Source: CAVQJU01 sp963712905 (GTDB lineage Bacteria; Acidobacteriota; Vicinamibacteria; Vicinamibacterales; CAVVIG01). From it: DNA of 64,000 nucleotides. Location: NCBI GenBank assembly GCA_963712905.1, contig CAVQJU010000013.1, positions 62,001 to 126,000 of the forward strand. The letters are read 5' to 3'. The notes beneath the pieces are model-generated. The model was not told the DNA's origin and made no database searches. It saw only the letters and a program-made list of their open reading frames with translations. Below are positions 44,241-53,369 of this stretch, in pieces. A program made the position numbers and the translations under genes. Within the stretch, counting starts at the first letter, position 1. The number at the start of each line of letters is the position of its first letter.

Positions 44241-47200
44241 TGAAATCCATCATCCAGTGGTCGATCGAGCACAGCTGGCTCGTGATCGGCTTATCGCTGC
44301 TTCTGCTCGGCGCCGGCGGCTGGACCGCTCGCGAGATGCCGATCGATGTCTTCCCGGATCTCACGGCGCCGACGGTCACGATCCTGACCGAGGGCCACGG
44401 GATGGCGCCCGAGGAGATGGAATCGCTGGTGACGTTTCCGCTCGAGAGCTCGATCAACGGCGCGTCCGGTGTGCGTCGCGTGCGATCGGCGACCGCCGTG
44501 GGCATCGCGGTCGTGTGGGTCGAGTTCGACTGGGGCACCGACATCTTCGTGGCGCGGCAGCTCGTGTCGGAAAAACTTACGCTGGTGAGCGGCACGCTCC
44601 CGCCGCAGGTCGAACGGCCGGTGCTCGCGCCCGTCTCGTCCATCATGGGCGAGATCCTGTTCTTCGCGATCTCGTCGGAGCACGACGACCCGCTGACGCT
44701 GCGCACGATCGCCGACACCACGGTGCGGCGGCGCCTGCTGGCGGTGCCGGGCGTCTCCCAGGTCACGCCGATCGGCGGCGCAGAACGGCAATTCCAGGTC
44801 GTCGCGCACCCCGACGCCCTGCGCTCCAACAACGTGACGCTCACCGAGCTGCTCGAGGCCGTCCGCGGCGCAAGCCTCAATACATCGGCGGGCGTCTACA
44901 CCGAGGGTTCCCAGGAATACGTCCTCGAAGCCATCGGCCGCGCGAGGACACCCGAGGAAATCGGCGAGACCGTCGTGGCGCTGCGAGGCGATCGGCCGGT
45001 GCTCGTCCGCAACGTGGCAGACGTTCGCGAGGGCGCGGCGTTCAAACGCGGAGAGGGATCGCGAAACGGCAAGCCGGCCGTCATCGTCGGCGTGCAGAAA
45101 CAGCCGGGCGCCAACACAATCGACGTGACGCGCCGTCTCGATCAGTCGCTCGATGCGCTCCAGAAGGAGCTGCCGGCGGGGATGTCGATCGATCGCCGCA
45201 TCTTCCGTCAGGCGGACTTCATCGAGATCGCTGTGGCGAACGTGTTCCGCGCGCTTCGCGACGGCGGTGTCCTCGTCGTGATCATCGTCTTCCTGTTTCT
45301 GGCGAATTCAAGGGCCAGCGCGATCACCTTGACCGCTATCCCGCTGTCGCTCGCCGCGGCCGTCCTCGCGCTGCGCGCGTTCGGCGCCGGCATCAACACG
45401 ATGACGCTCGGAGGCATGGCTATTGCGGTGGGCGATCTCGTGGACGATGCGATCGTGGATGTCGAGAATGTGGTCCGGCGTCTGCGCGAGAACAGGGCCA
45501 GGCCCGAGGCTGAACGGCTGCCCGCCGCGCAGGTCGTTCGCGAAGCCACGCTCGAGATCCGGTCGTCGATCGTCTTCGCGACCGTCATCATCGTCGTGGC
45601 CTTTCTGCCGATCTTCGGCCTGGCCGGCGTCGAGGGCCGCCTGTTGACGCCGCTGGCGCTTGCGTACATCGTGGCGCTGCTGGCGTCGCTGGCGGTGGCG
45701 GTGATCGTGACGCCCGCGCTCTGCGTCACGTTTCTGCCGCACGCGGCGTCGATCGAACGGGGGCACGACGGCTGGCTCACGCGGCGCCTCAAGGCCTGGT
45801 TCGCACACGTCCTGCCGCCGGCGCTTGACCATCCGCGGCTGGTCATTGCGGCGTCTGTCGTCCTGCTCGGTGCCGCGCTCGCAGCGCTCACGCAGGCCGG
45901 AATCGCATTTCTACCCGATTTTCACGAGGGAAGCCTGACGGTCCAGGCCAACACCCTGCCAGGAACGTCGCTCGCGAAATCGAACGACATCGGCCGCCGC
46001 GTCGAGGAGATCCTGTTGTCGCAGCCCGAGGTCGTGGCGACAGCGCGGCGGACGGGCCGCGCGGAGTACGACGAGCACGTCCAGGGCGTCGAGGCCGCGG
46101 AGATCGACGTGGGCCTGCGGCCGGCAACGCGGCCGCGCGAGGTGCTCCTGGCCGAGCTGCGCCGGCAGTTCGCGACGCTCCCGGGCACGAACGTGACGAT
46201 CGGGCAGCCGATTTCGCACCGCATCGACCACATGCTGTCGGGCACGCGCGCCAACATCGCCGTGAAGGTGTTCGGCGACGATCTGGGCACGTTGAGGCGG
46301 CTCGGCGAACGCGTTCGAGCCGCTGTCGCGACCGTGCCGGGCGTCGTGGACCTGTCGCTCGAACAGCAGATGGACGTGCCGTTCGTGCGTTTCGTGCTGA
46401 ACCGCTCGATGATCGCGCGCTACGGGCTGCGCCCGGAAGGCGTCGCCGAGGCCGTCGAGACGAGCCTGGCCGGCACGACCGTCGGCCGGATCTTCGATCG
46501 CGGCACGGCGTTCGACCTCACCGTGAAGCTCGATGCGGCCGCCGGCGCAGACTTCGAACGCATTGCCGATCTGCCCGTGGACACGCCGGGCGGAGCGATC
46601 GTTCCCGTGCGGGTGCTGGCGGACGTGCGCCGCGAACAGGGGCCCAACATGGTCCTTCGGGAGAACGTGCAGCGGCGGATCGTCATCTCGTCCAACGTGG
46701 CGGGCCGCGACCTCGGCGGCGTCGTGGCCGACATCAGGCGGGCGGTGTCGCGGTCGGTTCAACTCCCGGCCGGGTATCGCGTGGAGTACGGCGGGCAGTT
46801 CGAGAGCGAGCAGAGCGCGTCGCAGCGCCTGCGTGGACTCGGCGTGCTCGCGATCGCCGGCGTCTTCATGCTGCTCGTGCTGGCGTTCGGTCGCGCACGC
46901 GATGCCCTGATTGTCATGGTGAACCTGCCGCTGGCGCTCATCGGCGGCGTCGCCGGCGTGTTCCTGTCCGGCGGCGTGCTCAACGTGGCCACGACCATCG
47001 GCTTCATCACGCTGTTCGGGATCGCCACGCGCAACGGCATCATGCTCGTGACTCACATCCATCACCTGATGAAGGTCGAACAGGTGCGCGACTTCCGGAA
47101 GGCCGTCGAGCGGGGTGCCGAGGAGCGGCTCGTGCCAATCATCATGACGGCGGCCGCGGCGGGTCTCGCGCTCGTGCCGCTGGCGGTTCGCGGCGGCCAG

Positions 47201-47329
47201 ACCGGGAGCGAAATTCAGACGCCGATGGCCATCGTCATCCTGTGCGGGCTGATCACCTCGACGCTGCTGAACATGGTCGTCGTGCCCGCGATGTACCTGC
47301 GGTACGGCCGTCCGGACCTGGGTGAGTGA
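44240..47329 (+). CDS. HME-RND family heavy-metal efflux pump (CzcA-like)
   Basis: A 1029-residue inner-membrane transporter, the usual length for RND pumps. It begins MKSIIQWSIEHSWLVIGLSL and has the family block IDVFPDLTAPTVTI. Transmembrane segment 4 contains GMAIAVGDLVDDAIVDVEN; the acidic pair in this helix is the proton-relay region. The second half repeats the fold and ends with the TM region ITLFGIATRNGIMLVTHIHH. The VDDAIVD version differs from the classic CzcA and CusA TM4 motifs, so the metal is uncertain. Its ATG overlaps the stop of the adaptor gene. Confidence 0.9.
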   Translation: MKSIIQWSIEHSWLVIGLSLLLLGAGGWTAREMPIDVFPDLTAPTVTILTEGHGMAPEEMESLVTFPLESSINGASGVRRVRSATAVGIAVVWVEFDWGTDIFVARQLVSEKLTLVSGTLPPQVERPVLAPVSSIMGEILFFAISSEHDDPLTLRTIADTTVRRRLLAVPGVSQVTPIGGAERQFQVVAHPDALRSNNVTLTELLEAVRGASLNTSAGVYTEGSQEYVLEAIGRARTPEEIGETVVALRGDRPVLVRNVADVREGAAFKRGEGSRNGKPAVIVGVQKQPGANTIDVTRRLDQSLDALQKELPAGMSIDRRIFRQADFIEIAVANVFRALRDGGVLVVIIVFLFLANSRASAITLTAIPLSLAAAVLALRAFGAGINTMTLGGMAIAVGDLVDDAIVDVENVVRRLRENRARPEAERLPAAQVVREATLEIRSSIVFATVIIVVAFLPIFGLAGVEGRLLTPLALAYIVALLASLAVAVIVTPALCVTFLPHAASIERGHDGWLTRRLKAWFAHVLPPALDHPRLVIAASVVLLGAALAALTQAGIAFLPDFHEGSLTVQANTLPGTSLAKSNDIGRRVEEILLSQPEVVATARRTGRAEYDEHVQGVEAAEIDVGLRPATRPREVLLAELRRQFATLPGTNVTIGQPISHRIDHMLSGTRANIAVKVFGDDLGTLRRLGERVRAAVATVPGVVDLSLEQQMDVPFVRFVLNRSMIARYGLRPEGVAEAVETSLAGTTVGRIFDRGTAFDLTVKLDAAAGADFERIADLPVDTPGGAIVPVRVLADVRREQGPNMVLRENVQRRIVISSNVAGRDLGGVVADIRRAVSRSVQLPAGYRVEYGGQFESEQSASQRLRGLGVLAIAGVFMLLVLAFGRARDALIVMVNLPLALIGGVAGVFLSGGVLNVATTIGFITLFGIATRNGIMLVTHIHHLMKVEQVRDFRKAVERGAEERLVPIIMTAAAAGLALVPLAVRGGQTGSEIQTPMAIVILCGLITSTLLNMVVVPAMYLRYGRPDLGE

Positions 47330-47964
47330 TGGCGTTGCCGTTCACGCCGGAGCAGTTCTTCGGGATCTTCGCCGAGTACAACCGCGCCCTGTGGCCGATG
47401 GCGCTCGCGTGGTGGCTTGCGGCCGCCGGGGTGCTCGCCGCGGCGTGGCGCTCGCCCGCCGGCTACGGCCGGTGGATGACCTGGTTCCTCGCGGCGCTGT
47501 GGGCGTGGAATGCCGTCGTCTATCACGCGTGGTTCTTCACGCGCATCAATCCAGCCGCCTGGCTGTTCGCAGGCCTCTTCGGCGTTCAGGCCGTCGTGCT
47601 TGCACAGGCGGCATTGCGAACAAGCGCGCAGTACGTCACTTCGACCGGCTCGCCCCGTCTTCTCGGCGCCGGCCTCGCCGTGTATGCGCTCGCGTACCCG
47701 CTGCTGACCATCGGTTTCGGTCACCGCTATCCGGCGACGCCGACGTTCGGCGTGCCGTGTCCCACGGACATCCTGACCATCGGCGTGCTGCTGACGGTTC
47801 GCGGCGGCGTGCCGCTGTCTCTCGCCATTGTTCCCGTACTCTGGGGTTTCGTCGGTGGCTCGGCGGCGCTCGTGCTGGGCGTGCAGACGGATTACGTGCT
47901 GCTCGCGGCTGGCGCAGCCCTCGCGATCGTTCAGGTGATGCGGGCGGCGGGACGCGGCATCTGA
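47329..47964 (+). CDS. DUF6064 membrane protein
   Basis: A 211-residue protein with about six hydrophobic segments. It begins LPFTPEQFFGIFAEYNRALW, and later has WNAVVYHAWFFTRINPAAW and GVPCPTDILTIGVLLT, conserved in DUF6064. The start overlaps the stop of the RND pump gene (TGATG). The conserved His, Cys and aromatic residues could bind a ligand, but the family has no known function. Its position suggests a role linked to metal efflux. Confidence 0.65.
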   Translation: MALPFTPEQFFGIFAEYNRALWPMALAWWLAAAGVLAAAWRSPAGYGRWMTWFLAALWAWNAVVYHAWFFTRINPAAWLFAGLFGVQAVVLAQAALRTSAQYVTSTGSPRLLGAGLAVYALAYPLLTIGFGHRYPATPTFGVPCPTDILTIGVLLTVRGGVPLSLAIVPVLWGFVGGSAALVLGVQTDYVLLAAGAALAIVQVMRAAGRGI

Positions 47965-47993
47965 TTTGCGATAACCCGTGCCGGGGTGCTCAC

Positions 47994-48461
47994 ATGGCCG
48001 GCATTCCGGCAGCGGTTGCTGATTTTCTTCGGGGCAAGCGATTCGCCGTCGCAGGCGTGTCGCGTCAATCCGGCCAGGCCGCGAACGCGGTGTTCCGGCG
48101 ATTGAAGCAGTCGGGGTACGAAGTCTTTCCCGTCAATCCCAAAGCGGCCGAGGTCGAGGGCGTGAGGTGCTATCCCGACCTCGGCTCCGTGCCCGGGCCG
48201 CTCGACGGCGTCGTAATCGCCACGGCGCCAGGCGTTTCAGCCGATATCGTGCGCCAATGCGCCAACCGCGGCGTCCCGCGTGTCTGGTTTCATCGATCGT
48301 TCGGCAGCGGAAGCGTATCGGAGGAGGGCGTTCGCGCCTGCGGGGCTCTCGGCATCTCGGCCATTGTCGGCGGGTGCCCGCTGATGTTCTGCGAGCCTGT
48401 CGATGGCGGGCACCGGTGCATGCGATGGTGGCTGCAGTGGCGGGGCCGCGTGCCGTCGTAG
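47994..48461 (+). CDS. CoA-binding domain protein (YccU-like)
   Basis: A 155-residue single-domain Rossmann protein. KRFAVAGVSRQSGQAANAVF holds the nucleotide loop; YEVFPVNPKAAEVEG and GVVIATAPGVSADIVRQCA follow, as in the succinyl-CoA synthetase-like CoA-binding family. The C-terminal PLMFCEPVDGGH is also conserved in such proteins. It starts 29 bp after the DUF6064 gene, probably as the last gene of the efflux operon, but there is no known functional tie. Confidence 0.75.
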   Translation: MAGIPAAVADFLRGKRFAVAGVSRQSGQAANAVFRRLKQSGYEVFPVNPKAAEVEGVRCYPDLGSVPGPLDGVVIATAPGVSADIVRQCANRGVPRVWFHRSFGSGSVSEEGVRACGALGISAIVGGCPLMFCEPVDGGHRCMRWWLQWRGRVPS

Positions 48462-48579
48462 GCTGCAGGCTGCCATGCCGCGAGAAATATTTCCGGGATG
48501 GTGCGGAAAAACAAACTCGACCCTTCCCGCCCGGGAGGTTTTGATTTACATTCGCGGCTCACCTGGCGGGAGGTTCAAG

Positions 48580-49665
48580 ATGAGACGCCTGTTCCTTCTC
48601 GGGGTCACCTCTCTCGCGGTTCTGAGCTCGGCGATTGGCGCTCAGCAGGCGGGCGGCATCCAGGGGAACAGCGGCGCGGAGCCGTGCGCGCGCTCGCCCC
48701 ACTGCGCATGGAGCCGGGAGCGCAACATCATCTCCCACGAGGTCCGCAAGCCGGATCTCGGGTTCACCTACTCCTACCCGTTTGCGCTGCCGGAGGGCGG
48801 GGGCGGCGTCTCCGCGGTGGCCATCAACTCGAAGGGACACCTGTTCGCGTTTCAGCGCAACGCCGCGGGCAAGCCGCAGCTGTTCGAGTTCGACCAGAAC
48901 CACAAGCTGGTGCGCGCCATCGGCGACGACGTGATCGGTCACCAGAACAAGGCGCACGGCATGGCCGTCGACGCGGACGACAACATCTGGATCTGCGACG
49001 AGAACGGCGACACGGTGATGAAGCTCAGCCCCGAGGGGAAGCTGCTCATGACGATCGGCGTCAGGGGCCAGCGGGGCGACTGGGACGAAGCGAAGGGACA
49101 ACGGCTGCTCTGGCAGCCGCTGCACCTCGCGTTTGCGCCAAACGGCGACATCTACATCGGCGAGGGCCACGCGAACGAGAGCCCGAACGACACGGACAAG
49201 TCGCCGGCCAACAACATCGGCGCCGCACGCGTGCTGCACCTCGACAGGAACGGCCGGTTCATCAACCAGTGGTTCGGCAACCACGCCGGGCAGGGCCACT
49301 TCAGCATGGTCCACGGGATCGCCATCAACCCGGACAACGGCGACGTGTACCTGGCCGATCGCGAAGAGTATCGCCTCGTGGTGTACGACGCGCGCGGCAA
49401 GTTCATCAAGACGATCCAGCTGCGCAACCTCACCTGCGCGCTGTACGTGGACCCTCACAAGCAGCTCTGGCTCGCGACCGGCCAGGACGGGCAGATCTTC
49501 AAGATCGACTGGAACGGCAACATACTCGGCGCGATTGGCAACGGTCCGGGCCGGGCAGAGGGCCAGTTCACCGAGGCGAGCTACCTGGTGATGGATGCGC
49601 AGGGCAACCTGTACACGGGCGACACCGGCTTCGATCGCATCACCAAGATGACCGCCCGGCGGTGA
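48580..49665 (+). CDS. Exported NHL-repeat beta-propeller protein
   Basis: A 361-residue protein with a signal peptide (about 1-21, SSAIGAQ). Several NHL repeats follow, for example AHGMAVDADDNIWICDENGD, MVHGIAINPDNGDVYLADRE and EASYLVMDAQGNLYTGDTG. The pattern resembles peptidyl-glycine alpha-amidating lyase-type propellers, but catalytic residues cannot be confirmed. An early Cys pair (CARSPHCAW) may form a disulfide. GGGAGG at 48568-48573 is a good ribosome-binding site. Its stop overlaps the GTG of the next gene. Confidence 0.75.
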   Translation: MRRLFLLGVTSLAVLSSAIGAQQAGGIQGNSGAEPCARSPHCAWSRERNIISHEVRKPDLGFTYSYPFALPEGGGGVSAVAINSKGHLFAFQRNAAGKPQLFEFDQNHKLVRAIGDDVIGHQNKAHGMAVDADDNIWICDENGDTVMKLSPEGKLLMTIGVRGQRGDWDEAKGQRLLWQPLHLAFAPNGDIYIGEGHANESPNDTDKSPANNIGAARVLHLDRNGRFINQWFGNHAGQGHFSMVHGIAINPDNGDVYLADREEYRLVVYDARGKFIKTIQLRNLTCALYVDPHKQLWLATGQDGQIFKIDWNGNILGAIGNGPGRAEGQFTEASYLVMDAQGNLYTGDTGFDRITKMTARR

Positions 49666-50501
49666 TCAGACGGCGGCCGGAAATACCGGAAGAGATCGAG
49701 GACCTTCGCGATGCACGATGGCACCGTGAAGGCACGCGCCAGGTCGAAACCGCGATCGACGCCGAGCAGTTCGTCGAGCGCGTCGGCTTCGCCGCCTGCA
49801 TGACCGACTGCCGCCGGCCCGGTCCCTCCCTCTACATCGCGGTGTGCGGGCGCCGCGACGCGGTGATGCCGCGCAACGTCCAGAAGGATCCCGAAGCGTC
49901 GCTCACGTGGACGCTGAAGGACGAGGTCATGTCGCGCGGGCGTGTGTACTACGCCAAGCTGGCGCGCGGGAAAGCGATGTTCCTCGCACCGCGCATGATT
50001 CCGCACTTCCACACAATCTGGGGCATGCGCAAAGCCGACGAGGAACGGCGGCTCAGCCGGCACGCGCGGGCGATCCTGAAGGTGCTCCGCCGCGAGTGGG
50101 AGATGGCGACGATCGATCTGCGGAACGAATCCGGCGTCAAGGACCGCGCGGCGTTCACGCGGGCGATGGACGAACTGCAGGCCGCGATGATCGTCGTGCC
50201 GGCCGAGGCGCTCTACTCACCGTTCACCTACATCTGGACGCTCGCCGTCAGCCGGTTCCCCGACGCGCTCACGAAACGGCGAACAGGAAGCACGGCGCGG
50301 GACACTGCTCTTCGCGAGATCGCCCGCGCGTTCCTGGCAGGCGCGGGCATGACGATTCCCGGCGAGCTTGCACGCGTCACAGGGCTGTCGCGGGTCGAAG
50401 CCGGCCGCGGCAACCGCGCGCTCGTCGCCGAGAACTACGCGACCATGCTCGGTCCCGGAATATATCGCCTGGCGTCAGACTTTGTTCTTCGCTCCGAGTG
50501 A
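49662..50501 (+). CDS. Winged-helix DNA-binding protein (HTH_42/AlkZ-related type)
   Basis: About 279 residues. MIPHFHTIWGMRKADEERRL and the following helices, and later ALREIARAFLAGAGMTIPGE with VTGLSRVEAGRGNRALVAE, look like successive winged-helix units as in the YcaQ/AlkZ-related group, which includes DNA glycosylases that open interstrand crosslinks. The QxQ/QxD catalytic pattern of true glycosylases is not evident, so this may be a non-catalytic relative. The GTG start overlaps the previous stop (GTGA). No signal peptide. Confidence 0.5.
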   Translation: MIRRRPEIPEEIEDLRDARWHREGTRQVETAIDAEQFVERVGFAACMTDCRRPGPSLYIAVCGRRDAVMPRNVQKDPEASLTWTLKDEVMSRGRVYYAKLARGKAMFLAPRMIPHFHTIWGMRKADEERRLSRHARAILKVLRREWEMATIDLRNESGVKDRAAFTRAMDELQAAMIVVPAEALYSPFTYIWTLAVSRFPDALTKRRTGSTARDTALREIARAFLAGAGMTIPGELARVTGLSRVEAGRGNRALVAENYATMLGPGIYRLASDFVLRSE

Positions 50502-50604
50502 CATCTTCTTCAACCTCTTCGGCCGTCGAAAACTCTACAGTATTGCGCTAGACTCTCGGTCCTCCAGCGGTGCGCGGTGCGCCGGTGAGAAAGGACCACA
50601 CGTG

Positions 50605-52239
50605 ATGACAGTTCCGTCGCGCTACCTTCGAGTTCTTCCTCTCTGTGCCGCGGCTGTGATCGCGGTCATCTTCCTCGCGCCGCGGCCCGCGGCCGCGCAG
50701 GTGACGGTCAACCAGACCACCTGCAGCGGTCCCTGCTTGACGGCGGGCGTGCTGCAGACGGTCACCATCGTCTGTTCGACGACCACGATCAACAACGCGC
50801 TGGCGCAGCTCACCGATCGCAACGGTCCGAACGTTATCAACGTCTCCGGGTCGTGTCCCGCGCAGTTCACCAACATCAACGGCTTCAACCGGCTGACGAT
50901 TCAGGGCAACCCCGGCGCGTCGCTGGGAAACTTCAACATTACCAACTCGCGTTTCATCCTTTTGAAATCGTTGACCATCGGCGGCGGTGCGCCTAACGGC
51001 GTGAGCCTGATCGACGCGGGGGCGACGCTCGACGGTGTCACCGTTCAGGCCGTCCCCACGGGTATCAACGTAGCGAGCGGCAGCTCGCTGGACTTCACCG
51101 GGGCGCCAAGCGTCCTCAACGGAAACGGTGACGGCATCGAGGTGAGCGACGGCTCCACGGCGAACATCAGGAACGCCACGATCAGCAACAGCGCTAGCGT
51201 CGGGGTGCGGGTGCAGAATTACTCGTACGTCAGGCTGTCGAACAACATCAACGGAGCCGCCGCCCCCGTCAACATCTTCGGGAACGCGAGGGGCGCAGTG
51301 ACCGTCCAGGAGTCCAACTTCGGAATCGACACGGAGGGCGGGCCGGCGTTGATCGACATTCACCACAACGGGGGAACCGGCGACGATGCCGGCGGCGTGA
51401 CCGGCGAGTTCTCGTCCGTCTCGCTCGCGGGCAATGTGCACATCCACGACAACATCACCGCCCCGGGCAACCCGTTCTTTCCGGGCACCCCGCAGGTCGT
51501 GGTGTTCCAGAGCTTTCTGGACCTCGGTGCGGGAGTCGTGATCCAGGGCGGCGTGGCCGGAATCTTGCGCTCCACGCTTGGTCTCTTCGACGACGGGGGG
51601 GCGTTGCCGACCATCACCGGTACGGTCGCGCTCGCGCAGTTCTCGTCCGCGCTCATAGTCGTGGGCAACTCGCTTGACACGCTGAGCTGCGACGCGACGT
51701 CGTGGAGAACGGAATTGGGTGGCCCTTCGACCTACGGCTCGAACACGTGCGCGGCCGACGTGCCGGCCGGCCTGACTGGTCCGCAGGGCATTCCGGGCCC
51801 TCCGGGTTCCCAGGGCATCCAGGGCATTCAAGGTGTGCAGGGCATTCAAGGCATCCAGGGACCGGCAGGGATCGCGACGACGCAGGCGTGGAGCGCCGTC
51901 GTGTCCGGAGCGCCCGCCGGAGTCGTGATTGCGGGAGCGTTGACGCCTGACGGCAACATCACCATCACGAGGATTCAGGCCGTCGCGCAGACCGCGCCGG
52001 CCGGCTGTTCGAGTCCCGCCGTACTGCTCGTGACGGACGGCACGCCCGCCGGCACGACGCTCCTGTCGCTCTCGGGACAGGTGAACGACAGCGGCCCCAT
52101 CTCGATCAATCACGCGTCAGGCACACCGATGCTCCTGGCGAGCATTCCGGCGCCTGCCTGCACGACGCGGGCGGCGAACGTCAACGTGGTGGTCCAGTAC
52201 AAAGGCGCCGCGAGCGCTCCTCCGTCTCTCGGCCAGTAA
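50605..52239 (+). CDS. Secreted beta-helix/collagen-like protein
   Basis: A 544-residue exported protein with a signal peptide (about 1-32, PRPAAAQ). Residues 45-370 look like a right-handed parallel beta-helix: short turns rich in Asn, Gly and Ser (GDGIEVSDGSTANIRNATIS). Next comes a Gly-X-Y stretch of about ten triplets (GPQGIPGPPGSQGIQGIQG and on), typical of bacterial collagen-like segments that drive trimer formation. The C-terminal 110 residues are beta-rich with single Cys residues. It likely forms a trimeric surface fibre or adhesin. GAGAAAGGA lies before the ATG at 50605. A strong hairpin follows the gene. Confidence 0.75.
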   Translation: MTVPSRYLRVLPLCAAAVIAVIFLAPRPAAAQVTVNQTTCSGPCLTAGVLQTVTIVCSTTTINNALAQLTDRNGPNVINVSGSCPAQFTNINGFNRLTIQGNPGASLGNFNITNSRFILLKSLTIGGGAPNGVSLIDAGATLDGVTVQAVPTGINVASGSSLDFTGAPSVLNGNGDGIEVSDGSTANIRNATISNSASVGVRVQNYSYVRLSNNINGAAAPVNIFGNARGAVTVQESNFGIDTEGGPALIDIHHNGGTGDDAGGVTGEFSSVSLAGNVHIHDNITAPGNPFFPGTPQVVVFQSFLDLGAGVVIQGGVAGILRSTLGLFDDGGALPTITGTVALAQFSSALIVVGNSLDTLSCDATSWRTELGGPSTYGSNTCAADVPAGLTGPQGIPGPPGSQGIQGIQGVQGIQGIQGPAGIATTQAWSAVVSGAPAGVVIAGALTPDGNITITRIQAVAQTAPAGCSSPAVLLVTDGTPAGTTLLSLSGQVNDSGPISINHASGTPMLLASIPAPACTTRAANVNVVVQYKGAASAPPSLGQ

Positions 52240-52256
52240 CGACACCTCGACCGATC

Positions 52257-52286
52257 GCACTGACGGCGCTCTTACGCCGTCAGTGC
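52257..52286. terminator. Hairpin, possible terminator
   Basis: Arms GCACTGACGGCG and CGCCGTCAGTGC (12 bp, perfect) enclose a six-base loop. It lies 17 bases after the collagen-like gene. There is no T-run, so it may protect mRNA or act with Rho rather than alone. Confidence 0.6.
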
Positions 52287-52337
52287 GGTCCCTAGCCAGA
52301 CAGCCCTGTTTTGTCCGACACTGGAGACGGCAGGGCC

Positions 52338-53369
52338 GTGTCCGATCTCTCCCGACATTTTTACGGCGTGTTCGCGTCCAGCCTCCTGGCAATGGGGCTT
52401 GCGACGGGAGCGTCCGCGGCCGACGCGATTCCCGAGCTCGACCTGCGCGTGGGCACCGAGACGCGCCTCCTGGTGATTGCGCCGCACCCAGACGACGAGG
52501 CGCTCGGCGCCGCGGGGCTGGTGCAGCGCGTGGTGGCGGCCGGCGGATCCGTGCGCGTGCTCCTCATGACGAGCGGCGACGCGTTTCCGGAAGGGGTGGA
52601 AGCGGCCCGCAAGATCCGGCGCCCCAGGCCGCGGGATTTCAGGAGCTACGGCGACCTGCGCGAGCGCGAGTCTACGTCTGCGCTGCAGCGGCTCGGCCTC
52701 AGCCGCGCGCAGATCCTGTTCCTCGGATTCCCGGACGGCGGCCTCTGTCTGATTGCATCGAACTATCTGTCGGCCAAGGCACGGCCGTACGACTCGCCGT
52801 TCACGAAGCGCGACGAGCCGCCCGTCTACGAACGGCTGATTCCCGGCGTGAAGTACCGCGGCACCGACATCCGGCGCGAAATCGAGCGCGTCCTCGTGGG
52901 CTTCCGGCCCACCCTGCTGGCGCTGCCGCACATGGAAGACGACCACCCCGACCACTGTTCGACGTACGTATTCGTGCGGGAGGCGCTCGACGACACGGTC
53001 AAGGCACGGTATCGAAACATCTCACCGCGCGTGCTGCAGTATCTGATTCACTTCGAGCAGTGGCCGCTCGACGCCGCCGGGGACCTCGCGGCGCCGCTCC
53101 AGCCGCCGGCCGATTTTCCGCCGGGTGAGGGCGCCTGGCGCACGCTGACGTTGACGCCCGCCGAAGCCGCGGCCAAGCAGCGCGCACTCGCCGACTATCC
53201 CAGCCAGCAGCTCGTGATCGGCCAGTTCATGCGGGCGTTCGGACGCTCGAACGAATTGTTCATCGAGGGCCGGCCCGCCACGGCGCCCGAGTGCTGGTGC
53301 GACGACAAGCACGTGGCCACGGAGCTCCCGCCGGCAAAGTACCGCCGTCGTCCGGCGCGACGCCAGTGA
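52338..53369 (+). CDS. PIG-L family deacetylase, exported
   Basis: A 343-residue protein with a signal peptide (about 5-27, ATGASAADA). The zinc site is VIAPHPDDEALG and, later, HMEDDHPDHCSTY; the Asp in PHPDDE is the likely catalytic base. PIG-L enzymes remove N-acetyl groups from GlcNAc-containing substrates. Several inserts lengthen it compared with LmbE/BshB enzymes. GTG at 52338 is preferred to an upstream in-frame TTG. Its stop overlaps the GTG of a membrane acetyltransferase gene, so the two probably act on the same glycan in the envelope. Confidence 0.85.
   Translation: MSDLSRHFYGVFASSLLAMGLATGASAADAIPELDLRVGTETRLLVIAPHPDDEALGAAGLVQRVVAAGGSVRVLLMTSGDAFPEGVEAARKIRRPRPRDFRSYGDLRERESTSALQRLGLSRAQILFLGFPDGGLCLIASNYLSAKARPYDSPFTKRDEPPVYERLIPGVKYRGTDIRREIERVLVGFRPTLLALPHMEDDHPDHCSTYVFVREALDDTVKARYRNISPRVLQYLIHFEQWPLDAAGDLAAPLQPPADFPPGEGAWRTLTLTPAEAAAKQRALADYPSQQLVIGQFMRAFGRSNELFIEGRPATAPECWCDDKHVATELPPAKYRRRPARRQ

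Noticed and set aside
42740..47329. A 1529-residue frame that would fuse an upstream Arg-rich region to the RND pump
   Set aside because: The first 500 residues are another frame of the adaptor gene. The pump starts at its conserved MKSIIQWSIEHSW at 44240.
51779..51869. Short tandem units with GGCATTCAAGG-like sequence, at first sight a repeat array
   Set aside because: They encode the Gly-X-Y collagen triplets in frame. There are no spacers as in a CRISPR array.
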